Virus record (IMG/VR): IMGVR_UViG_3300048597_000646
Coordinates: 1-31,700 of that record
Length of the DNA stretch: 31,700 bases
Source of the DNA: a virus
Strand: one strand, 5' to 3'
Shown here: positions 12,131-19,247 of the stretch, in pieces
How positions within the stretch are numbered: position 1 is the stretch's first letter
Layout: each line of letters begins with the position of its first letter
Position numbers and translations under genes: made by a program
The notes under the pieces: model-generated
What the model was told of the DNA's origin: nothing
The model's database searches: none
Seen by the model: only the letters and a program-made list of their open reading frames with translations

Positions 12131-12760
12131 TTATGCGTTATCATTTGGAGGGGCATATTGTTCTGGCCGCTCAGCGCACAACTCTCCACTAAAAGAATAA
12201 ACTTCCTTATTAAATAAGCACTTTTCCAGCCTGCCTTGCGTGATTTCAAATAGTGGTGATAATTCGCGTGCTGACCCAAATCTTTTGGGCGGCGCAATCA
12301 CATGAAACTGTTTTTTTGGTTGCAACCTTTTTGCTGCTTTCATCGCTGGCACAATGTCAGTATCGGCGCTTATCAAAATGTAGCGTTCATGCCTATCCAT
12401 GCAGGCATCTTCAACAATTTGAATTGCGATATTTACATCCGTTTCTTTTTCTTCTGGTTTCTGCCATTCATGACGGCATTTAAGGCACTTTACTGGTTTG
12501 TGCTTGAATTTACCTATGTGCGTTTTAACACCCACAGCATGCAATGCATCGACATATTCACGGTGGCGAAGGAATACTTCATTATCCCATGTAGCGTATG
12601 CAGAAAAATAATGAACAGCGAACAGCTTTTCATCTTCCCTTAAAAAGGATTCTGAGAGTTTGTGCAGATCCAGCCATTTTAACCAAGGTTTGTTTAAGCC
12701 TCTAATCGCATAGTACAGATTAAAGCCATCAATATAAACCGCCACTCGTTTCACATACAC
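12131..12760 (-). CDS. NYN-domain (PIN-like) putative RNase with zinc knuckle (209 aa)
   Basis: The fold is that of NYN/LabA proteins. The first strand carries 'VAVYIDGFNLYYA' (Asp11, Asn14), a later helix has 'KETDVNIAIQIVEDA' (Asp108), and 'YILISADTDIVPAM' gives Asp133 and Asp135. These acidic residues form the metal site of PIN-type RNases. A CLKC pair (Cys92, Cys95) is inserted, perhaps half of a zinc site. It is the only leftward gene in the right-hand 29 kb, so it looks like a moron expressed on its own. A defence, anti-host or RNA-decay role is possible. The weak GGGGTG ribosome-binding site and the hairpin leader suggest controlled expression. Confidence 0.85.
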   Translation of the reverse strand: MYVKRVAVYIDGFNLYYAIRGLNKPWLKWLDLHKLSESFLREDEKLFAVHYFSAYATWDNEVFLRHREYVDALHAVGVKTHIGKFKHKPVKCLKCRHEWQKPEEKETDVNIAIQIVEDACMDRHERYILISADTDIVPAMKAAKRLQPKKQFHVIAPPKRFGSARELSPLFEITQGRLEKCLFNKEVYSFSGELCAERPEQYAPPNDNA

Positions 12761-12773
12761 CCCACAAATTAAA

Positions 12774-12818
12774 AGGCCAGGTTTTACCCTGGCCTATCTT
12801 ATGGGGCATGCCCATAAG
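12774..12818 (-). promoter_or_regulatory. Double-hairpin leader upstream of the NYN gene (possible attenuator)
   Basis: Read leftward, the first hairpin has perfect 8-bp arms (12811-12818 and 12798-12805) around a five-base loop. The second has 8-bp GC-rich arms (AGGCCAGG at 12788-12795 on the transcript and CCTGGCCT at 12774-12781) and is followed directly by TTTAATTT, a terminator-like tract. The NYN start codon lies about 14 bases beyond. A terminator in the gene's own leader suggests attenuation. No promoter was confidently found between 12820 and 13008. Confidence 0.55.
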
Positions 12819-13008
12819 GACGAACAATTTTATTGTCTCATAAAGTGAGGTAAACCGCAAGAACTATAACGCATTGAAACGCAAGAGTTATTATATTTTT
12901 TATGTATAGGATATGCTGGCTAGCGAAAAAAAATAAAAATTCCACCTCCCCTGCGGTTTTGCCGAATGTCATGTTGGCAAAATGTTGCAACCAGAGAGAG
13001 GAAATTTT

Positions 13009-13494
13009 ATGAGCGCATCAGAAAACATTAAAATGTCAATTTCAGTAGCTGGCGGTGAACCAATCCACACCGATACCAAAACATTACAGAAAGCTGCCAA
13101 GCTGGTGAAAAATTCTATTCCTAAACCACGCGGATTTCATGAGGTGGATGACGCGCCAGAAGTGGAAGCCAAGGCAGAAAAGATTTCTGAAAAATATGGA
13201 TTGCCTAAAGCGCATGTAAAAAAAGAGCTTCGCGCAGGCAGCGTTTCCGCTGAGCAATTGCGAACCATTATTCAGAGGGTGGAAAAGCTGGAGGAAGATA
13301 AGGCCGCCATTGGCGGTGATATTCGTGAGGTGCTGGCGGAGGCGAAAGGCAACGGGTTTGACCTGAAAGCCATTAAGCAGATTCTGAAAATACGGCGCAT
13401 GGATGAAAATGAACGCGCCGAGCAAACCGCAATACTGGAAACGTATATGGGTGCGCTTGGCATGCTGCCGCTGTTTGAAGGGTTAGAAGAATAG
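13009..13494 (+). CDS. GapR/DUF2312-family DNA-binding protein (161 aa)
   Basis: The start at 13009 follows AGAGAGGAAATTTT; the longer in-frame start at 12982 is not needed. Residues about 80-152 match the GapR/DUF2312 pattern closely: 'EQLRTIIQRVEKLEEDKAAIGGDIREVLAEAKGNGFDLKAIKQILKIRR', then 'EQTAILETYMGALGM'. GapR of Caulobacter is a nucleoid protein that binds overtwisted DNA ahead of replication. The present protein has about 78 extra residues at the N-terminus. It is nine bases upstream of the integrase gene, so a DNA-topology role in replication, integration or packaging is plausible. Confidence 0.85.
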   Translation: MSASENIKMSISVAGGEPIHTDTKTLQKAAKLVKNSIPKPRGFHEVDDAPEVEAKAEKISEKYGLPKAHVKKELRAGSVSAEQLRTIIQRVEKLEEDKAAIGGDIREVLAEAKGNGFDLKAIKQILKIRRMDENERAEQTAILETYMGALGMLPLFEGLEE

Positions 13495-13503
13495 GCAACG
13501 CCT

Positions 13504-14592
13504 ATGGCATACATTCAGAAGCGACTGCGAAAAAATGGCAAGGCAGCATTTATGGCTGTGGTGAGAAAAAGCGGCTTTCCTATGAAATGCAAAACTTTTG
13601 ATCGCTACGCTGATGCACGTGAATGGGCAAACATTAATGAATCCAATGTGCAGAAAGAAAAAATGGGAACAGCACTTGCCGCAAAAAACACCACGGTAGG
13701 CGAAATGATTACACGTTATCTGGATAATGTACTGGAGAGTAAGGCGGCAAAGGAAAGCTACATTAATATCCAGCGTAAGCAATTACAGTGGTGGCGCAAT
13801 AAGCTCAGAGATTTAAGGCTATGCCACCTCACTCCCTACATTATTAATGATTGCAAAGAAGAATTGGCAGGCAGGAATTTTAGCAGGCGAACGCCTGCAA
13901 CCATTAACCGCTACTTGGCGGCATTAAACCATGTGATTAATACAGCCATCAGAGAATGGGGATGGCTTGAGCAAAACCCTATCACTAAAGTGAATAAGCC
14001 AAAAGAGCCACCAGGGCGCACACGTTACCTGCTTGAGTCTGAGCTGGAAGCATTGTTATCACAATGTAAAAAGTGTGAGCGCAAACCGTTGTATTTGATT
14101 GTGCTGTTTGCGTTATCCACGGGCGCGCGCAAAAGCGAGATATTGCGATTAAAGCGTAAAGATATGGATCTGGTGCGCAATGTGGCCGTTGCTTATGACA
14201 CTAAGAATGGTGAACCACGCCAGTTATACTTATCGGGTAATCTATCACGGCTGCTTGCAGACCATATAGATAAGCATCAGCACCGCAGCACACAATGGGT
14301 ATTTCCCGCGAATCGCGGTAAGAGTTATGTGAACATTGAAGCGGAATGGCGTGCAGCACTCAAAGCAGCGGGTGTAAAAGATTTCAGGTTTCACGACTTG
14401 CGCCACACCAGTGCTAGCTACATGGCTATGAATGGTGCAAGTCCTGCTGATATTGCGGAAGCGCTGGGGCACAAGAGCTATGACATGGTGAAGCGATACA
14501 CGCACCTATCCACCACGCATGTGGCAAAGGTGGTTACAAGTATGAGTGAGAAGTTTTTAACACAGCAAGGGGAGCGGGAGGCAAGCCTATGA
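13504..14592 (+). CDS. int: Tyrosine integrase (362 aa)
   Basis: The C-terminal catalytic domain has the full tyrosine-recombinase set: Arg209 (TGARKSE), Lys234 (DTKNGEPR), His297 and Arg300 (HDLRHT), His323 (LGHKS) and Tyr332 (KRYTHLS). The N-terminal ~60 residues resemble an arm-binding region ('MAYIQKRLRKNGKAAFMAVV'), and residues 65-165 the SAM-like core-binding domain. Length is normal for the family. It catalyses integration between attP and attB. The gene lies mid-segment with phage genes on both sides. It starts nine bases after the GapR-like gene. Confidence 0.95.
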   Translation: MAYIQKRLRKNGKAAFMAVVRKSGFPMKCKTFDRYADAREWANINESNVQKEKMGTALAAKNTTVGEMITRYLDNVLESKAAKESYINIQRKQLQWWRNKLRDLRLCHLTPYIINDCKEELAGRNFSRRTPATINRYLAALNHVINTAIREWGWLEQNPITKVNKPKEPPGRTRYLLESELEALLSQCKKCERKPLYLIVLFALSTGARKSEILRLKRKDMDLVRNVAVAYDTKNGEPRQLYLSGNLSRLLADHIDKHQHRSTQWVFPANRGKSYVNIEAEWRAALKAAGVKDFRFHDLRHTSASYMAMNGASPADIAEALGHKSYDMVKRYTHLSTTHVAKVVTSMSEKFLTQQGEREASL

Positions 14593-14726
14593 ACCCCTCA
14601 CCAATACACATTCATATTTTTAACTTTCTCAATGCACCTGCGGAGGCATGGACACGCTTATGTGCATGGCTATGTGGTATTGAATATCATGGGATCATAG
14701 AAACGGATGATAGGCATGGCTTTTAA
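14589..14726 (+). CDS. Small hypothetical protein (45 aa) after integrase
   Basis: The ATG overlaps the integrase stop as ATGA. The sequence (MNPSPIHIHIFNFLNAP) is hydrophobic at first, then 'AWTRLCAWLCGIEYHGIIE'. Codon coupling is the main support. I recognise no family, and it may be just a conserved tail of the integrase operon. Confidence 0.45.
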   Translation: MNPSPIHIHIFNFLNAPAEAWTRLCAWLCGIEYHGIIETDDRHGF

Positions 14727-14835
14727 AACAAAAAGGTACTCCCTGGAACATCCCACGCGGGTCACGCGCAAGCCGCGATGCATTTTTAGATATAGGGTTT
14801 TAGAGCAAAGCCCGCCCTTAACGATAGGGAAGTAG
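14716..14835 (+). CDS. Possible small basic protein (39 aa) in the region upstream of terminase
   Basis: This short frame begins at an ATG with GATAGG upstream and ends just before the terS ribosome-binding site. The protein is basic (MAFKTKRYSLEHPTRVTRKPR). The same DNA includes a GC-rich island (about 14752-14783) directly ahead of the terminase genes, where lambda has its cos site. So the segment may be a packaging site rather than a gene. Neither reading is secure. Confidence 0.3.
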   Translation: MAFKTKRYSLEHPTRVTRKPRCIFRYRVLEQSPPLTIGK

Positions 14836-14840
14836 AGGTT

Positions 14841-15362
14841 ATGGGAAAAATCGTTTCAAAAGCTGAGTTGGCTATTATTTTAGGAAATAATGAGAAAACC
14901 ATTTTCCGCTGGCAAAAAGAAGGCTTGCCGATTGAGCAACAGGGAAGCCGAGGCAAAGAAAGTAAATTTGATACGGAAAAAGTGATTCACTGGCTAATGA
15001 ATCGTTCAAACAGTACGGATGAAGAATTAAAAAAATCGCGCATCCGTATGGCAAATGCTCAGGCAGAGAAAACCGAAATTGAGATTGAGGAAATGCGAAA
15101 CAATCTGATTGCGCTGGATAAGATGAAAGATCTGTGGGCAGGTGTTTTAGGTAAATTCCGCGCACGAATTCTTTCAATTCCCAGCAGGCTAACCCCCCAA
15201 ATTGCTATTCAACGTGATCCTAAAATGATTGAGAAATTAATTAAGGAAGCGCTTTACGAAGCATTAAACGAGTTGGCGGAATATGACCTTGAAACTAACA
15301 ACAAACGAACGAGCCGCCGCAAAGCAAGCATTGCACGTAGTGGCCGCTCCACCGCCGCTTAG
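14841..15362 (+). CDS. terS: Terminase small subunit, Nu1-like (173 aa)
   Basis: This is a lambda gpNu1-type small terminase. An N-terminal winged helix-turn-helix (residues about 5-55, 'SKAELAIILGNNEKTIFRWQKEGLP') recognises the cos/pac DNA. A helical linker with 'AQAEKTEIEIEEMR' follows, and a C-terminal region binds the large subunit. It has the AGTAGAGGTT ribosome-binding site and overlaps terL by 80 bases, a larger overlap than lambda's. It nicks and packages DNA together with TerL. Confidence 0.88.
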   Translation: MGKIVSKAELAIILGNNEKTIFRWQKEGLPIEQQGSRGKESKFDTEKVIHWLMNRSNSTDEELKKSRIRMANAQAEKTEIEIEEMRNNLIALDKMKDLWAGVLGKFRARILSIPSRLTPQIAIQRDPKMIEKLIKEALYEALNELAEYDLETNNKRTSRRKASIARSGRSTAA

Positions 15363-17166
15363 ACTTTCCGAGTGGGCGGATGCGTTTTTATTTCTATCCA
15401 GCGAAAATAGTGCGGAGCCAGGTAAATATTCCACGGCGCGCACACCTTACGTGCGTGAGCCAATGGACTGCATTACCTCATCAGAGGTAGAGGAAATTAT
15501 ATTGCTCTGGGCGAGCCAGACAGGAAAAACGACAATCTTTAACGCGGCCACGGGTTACTATATCCATCAAGATCCATCACCTGTGATGATGGTGCAGCCC
15601 ACCAAAGAAATGGGGGAAGCGTGGAGTAAAGATAGGTTTGTGCCAATGGTACGTGACACGCCTGTGTTAAATCAGCTGGTGAATATCAATGTTTCACGCG
15701 ATGGCGAAAATACCATTATGCATAAGCGCTTTCCAGGTGGCAACCTTACTATTGCTGGTGCAAATTCCCCTGCCTCGCTTGCTTCGCGCCCTAAGAGGGT
15801 GATGATGCTTGATGAAGTTGACCGTTTCCCCAGATCAGCCAAAAAAGAGGGAAGGCCATCAGGTTTGGCTATTGCCAGAACTTCCACCTTTTGGAACCGA
15901 AAAATATTAAAATCATCCAGCCCCACTATTAAAGGTGAGAGTGAAATAGAAGAAGATTACGACAGCAGTGACAAGCGCAAATACTGGGTTAAATGCCCAC
16001 ACTGCGGCGAAATGCAGAAAATGGTATTTGAAAAATTACAATGGCCTGATGGCGAACCTGAAAAAGCCGTGTATGTGTGCGCACATCATGGCTGCATTAT
16101 GCAGGATGGTGATAAATATTACATGCTTGCGCATGGTGAATGGCGCGCAGAGATGCCATTCAAAGGGCGCGCAGGATTCCAGCTATCAGCACTTTATTCA
16201 CCATGGGTGCCGTTTGGTACATTTGCCCGCCAGTTTGTGGAGTCAAAAGCGGATCCTGAAAAACTAAAGGTGTTTATCAACACCAAATTAGCTGAGACAT
16301 ATGAAGAAAATATTGATGGCGAAGGCGTTGAAGAAGATAGCCTGATTGCCCGTGTAGAAGATTATAGCGGCGCACCAGAAGGAGTGCTGATAATTACCAT
16401 GGCTGTAGATACGCAGGATGACCGGTTAGAATATGAACTACGTGGCTGGGGTGTTGATGAAGAAAGCTGGCTGATTGATTATAGGGTTATTCATGGTGAT
16501 CCGGGGCTGCCAGATGTTTGGCGTGATTTAAATGATATTTTGGAAAGTAAGGTGCGCCACGCCAGAGGCATAAACATGACTATCAGCACTGCCTGCATTG
16601 ATGCAGGCGGCCACCATGCCGAATCAGTTTATAAATTCTGCAAAACAATGCAGCGTCAAGGCAGGCGGGTGTATGCCATACGCGGCGCCAGCCAAAGCTG
16701 GCGGCCTGTGATTAGTAAAATGAGTAACAATAATTCACACAAAGTGAAAATGTTTATTGTGGGCACTGATACGGCTAAAGATACTATTTTTTCACGCTTG
16801 AAATCGGCAGAACCAGGTGCAGGCTATTGCCATTTCCCAGCACACATACCAGATCATTATTTTACTGGGCTTACCTCGGAAAAGCTGGTGAAGCGCTACC
16901 ACAAAGGGCGCACGACTAAGCAATATATTAAGAAAACGCAAAGCGCGCGCAACGAGCCGCTTGATTTATTTGTATACAGTCTGGCTGCGCTCAAAACGCT
17001 TACTATCAACTGGAATGCCTTAAAATTACGCCTTGATAAACAAACTCCAAAAAACACCCCTCCCACCTCCACGCCTTCCCCGCATACTGATGACCATGAA
17101 CCTACGCAAAGCAGCATTTGGCGCACGCGGCGTGGGCGGGGAAACGTTAGCAGGTGGCGTAGTTAA
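15283..17166 (+). CDS. terL: Terminase large subunit, gpA-like (627 aa)
   Basis: The protein is of the lambda gpA type. The ATPase domain has a Walker A variant 'ASQTGKTT' (residues 77-84) and a Walker B 'RVMMLDEVDRF' (172-182, Asp177-Glu178). A cysteine cluster (Cys238, Cys241, Cys266, Cys271) looks like a zinc ribbon. The nuclease part starts at 'TMAVDTQDDRLE' (Asp376), with 'ACIDAGGHH' further on giving another acidic residue. It powers DNA packaging and cuts cos ends. The start at 15283 gives the conserved N-terminal 'PLRLSEWADAF' region. Confidence 0.95.
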   Translation: MTLKLTTNERAAAKQALHVVAAPPPLRLSEWADAFLFLSSENSAEPGKYSTARTPYVREPMDCITSSEVEEIILLWASQTGKTTIFNAATGYYIHQDPSPVMMVQPTKEMGEAWSKDRFVPMVRDTPVLNQLVNINVSRDGENTIMHKRFPGGNLTIAGANSPASLASRPKRVMMLDEVDRFPRSAKKEGRPSGLAIARTSTFWNRKILKSSSPTIKGESEIEEDYDSSDKRKYWVKCPHCGEMQKMVFEKLQWPDGEPEKAVYVCAHHGCIMQDGDKYYMLAHGEWRAEMPFKGRAGFQLSALYSPWVPFGTFARQFVESKADPEKLKVFINTKLAETYEENIDGEGVEEDSLIARVEDYSGAPEGVLIITMAVDTQDDRLEYELRGWGVDEESWLIDYRVIHGDPGLPDVWRDLNDILESKVRHARGINMTISTACIDAGGHHAESVYKFCKTMQRQGRRVYAIRGASQSWRPVISKMSNNNSHKVKMFIVGTDTAKDTIFSRLKSAEPGAGYCHFPAHIPDHYFTGLTSEKLVKRYHKGRTTKQYIKKTQSARNEPLDLFVYSLAALKTLTINWNALKLRLDKQTPKNTPPTSTPSPHTDDHEPTQSSIWRTRRGRGNVSRWRS

Positions 17167-17715
17167 ATGGTAGATATTGCAACGATTGAGCCTGAGAGCT
17201 TTATTGCTGGTGACACAGTGAAGTGGAAGCGCAGCTTTGACGATTATAAGGCATCGGATGGCTGGGTGCTAAAGTATAATTTGCGTGGGGTGGCATCCAT
17301 TAACCTTACTGCCAGTACCAGCGGTGATGATCACCTTATTACTATTTCTGCTGCTACAAGCGCTGCTTATACAGCAGGGCAGTATAAGTGGATTGCTACG
17401 GTAGAAAAAGCAGGCGAGCGTTTCACTGTAGATGAAGGTTATACAGAAATTAAAGCGAATTATGCCACAGCAACCAGCATTACGGATGAACTGATTACGC
17501 TTAAAGCACATCTGGCGGCTATTGAGGCATATGTTGCCACGAACTACAAGCACTCAAGCTATGCCATTGCTGGCCGCTCTCTTACGCAATATAGCGTGAC
17601 GGACTTATTTATTTTGCGTGACCGCCTAGCCCGCCAACTCAAAAGCCTTCAAGATGCTGAGAAAGTGCGACGAGGGATTAATACTGGCGGTGTGGTACGT
17701 GTGAGGTTTACATGA
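17167..17715 (+). CDS. Head-tail connector with gpW-like C-terminus (182 aa)
   Basis: In lambda the small gene W lies here, between terL and portal. Here the C-terminal ~75 residues look gpW-like ('AIAGRSLTQYSVTDLFILRDRLARQLKSLQDAEK', then 'GVVRVRFT'). The N-terminal ~95 residues form a separate strand-rich domain ('SFIAGDTVKWKRSFDDYKASDGWVLKYNLRG') common in proteobacterial prophages at this place. So it appears to be a two-domain fusion. gpW seals the head and prepares it for tail joining. It overlaps the portal gene by four bases. Confidence 0.75.
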   Translation: MVDIATIEPESFIAGDTVKWKRSFDDYKASDGWVLKYNLRGVASINLTASTSGDDHLITISAATSAAYTAGQYKWIATVEKAGERFTVDEGYTEIKANYATATSITDELITLKAHLAAIEAYVATNYKHSSYAIAGRSLTQYSVTDLFILRDRLARQLKSLQDAEKVRRGINTGGVVRVRFT

Positions 17716-19247
17716 AAATAAACTTTTTTACACGAAATAAAAATTCGCAAAATAGGAATGAAACCGCTGCACCAAAACGCGCGGTGTATATGGCAGTGCG
17801 CCAGTATGCCGCTGCAAAAACAGATCGCCTAACAGCTGGATTTCTGGGAGTTACTGCTAGCGCAGATGCTATGGTGCGCGGCTCACTTACCCGCGCCCGC
17901 GCCCGTTCACGCCAACTGGCAGCAGACAATGATTATGCGCGGCGGTTTTTCAAACTGGCGCGGGTTAATGTGGTTGGCTCACAAGGGATAAGATTACAAG
18001 TGCGCTCTATTGAGCGCGAAACAGCGGATGGTATTATATATGATGACCGCGCCAACACCATGATTGAAACGGGTTGGTTGGAGTGGAGCCGGAAGAAATA
18101 TTGCTGCATGGATGGGCGCTTATCGCTGATTGATGTAATGCAGCTGATTGTAGAAACCGTGGCGAAAGATGGTGAAATATTTATTCGTAAGATCAAAGGG
18201 CGTGCTGCAAATAATAGCTTTGGTTTCGCACTGCAATTGATTGAAGCTGATCATATTGATGAAGCACTCATTGGCAACCTGCCAAATGGCAATCGTATCC
18301 GCATGGGAATTGAATATGATGAATGGAATCGGCCTGTTGCTTACCATGTGAATAATAGACACCCAGGCGATAGTTACACCTCGATTGGAGATGATAGAAA
18401 CCAGATTCAGCGAATCCCCGCTGCTGATATGATTCATTTGTATGCGATGGAGCGGCCTTCACAGTCGCGTGGCATGCCTTGGTTGATAACCGCTATGCGC
18501 CGATTGAATATGCTTGGTGGCTATGAAGAAGCAGAGCTGGTGGCAGCGCGGGAAGCATCCGCCAAAATGGGTTTCTATAAGCTCACCGAAGGCGCAGAGC
18601 TTAACCAGTTTGCACAGGATGAAAATGGCTATTTGATTCGTGAAGTTGAGGCGGGGCAAAACGAAGTTTTGCCACAAGGTGTAGAGTTTCAGCAATATGA
18701 TCCGCAGCACCCTACCGCCGCATTTGGCGAATTTGTGACAGCGGTATTGCGCGGCGCGGCATCGGGTTTAGGCGTAAGCTACAATTCACTCGCAAATGAT
18801 TTGAAAGGTGTAAATTTTTCATCCATACGCCAGGGCGTGTTGGAAGAGCGTGAGCTTTGGAAAATGCTTCAAACGTGGATTATAGAGCATTTCTGCGCTG
18901 ATATTTTTGAAGAGTGGTTATTAATGTCGCTCACAACTCAAAAAATCCCACTCCCCCTTAATAAGTTTGACAAGTTTAATGCACCTGTGTGGAGGCCGCG
19001 CGGCTGGCAATGGGTTGACCCATTGAAGGACGTAAAAGCAAGTATTGAGGGTATTAACGCGGGGCTTTACACGGCGCAAGATGTGGCAGCGCAGCAGGGC
19101 AACGACATTGAAGATGTTTACGCACAGCTAGCCGCTGAAAAGCGCCTACGGGAAAAATACGGCATCCAGCTGGCAAATCCAGATGTGGTGGGTATGGAAC
19201 AACTGTTAATTGAAGGGGATAGTGATGCAGGCAGCACTGGCAATTAA
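17712..19247 (+). CDS. Portal protein, lambda gpB type (511 aa)
   Basis: Sequence layout matches the lambda-type portal family: 'TASADAMVRGSLTRARARSRQLAADNDYARRFFKLARVNVVGSQGIRLQV' at residues ~48-100, then 'RGMPWLITAMRRLNMLGGYEEAELVAAREASAKMGFYK' and 'LGVSYNSLANDLKGVNFSSIRQGVLEERELWK'. Length is typical. The portal forms the dodecameric DNA gate of the head. It overlaps its upstream neighbour by four bases, and the protease-capsid gene begins inside its last 23 bases, so translation is probably coupled. Confidence 0.93.
   Translation: MKINFFTRNKNSQNRNETAAPKRAVYMAVRQYAAAKTDRLTAGFLGVTASADAMVRGSLTRARARSRQLAADNDYARRFFKLARVNVVGSQGIRLQVRSIERETADGIIYDDRANTMIETGWLEWSRKKYCCMDGRLSLIDVMQLIVETVAKDGEIFIRKIKGRAANNSFGFALQLIEADHIDEALIGNLPNGNRIRMGIEYDEWNRPVAYHVNNRHPGDSYTSIGDDRNQIQRIPAADMIHLYAMERPSQSRGMPWLITAMRRLNMLGGYEEAELVAAREASAKMGFYKLTEGAELNQFAQDENGYLIREVEAGQNEVLPQGVEFQQYDPQHPTAAFGEFVTAVLRGAASGLGVSYNSLANDLKGVNFSSIRQGVLEERELWKMLQTWIIEHFCADIFEEWLLMSLTTQKIPLPLNKFDKFNAPVWRPRGWQWVDPLKDVKASIEGINAGLYTAQDVAAQQGNDIEDVYAQLAAEKRLREKYGIQLANPDVVGMEQLLIEGDSDAGSTGN

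Noticed and set aside
12302-12643. Plus-strand frame of 113 aa inside the NYN gene
   Set aside because: The minus-strand frame carries the complete NYN motif set; the plus frame has skewed composition and no motif.
14727-14840. tRNA or attB-like tRNA fragment beside integrase
   Set aside because: No cloverleaf or T-arm pattern could be made from this stretch.
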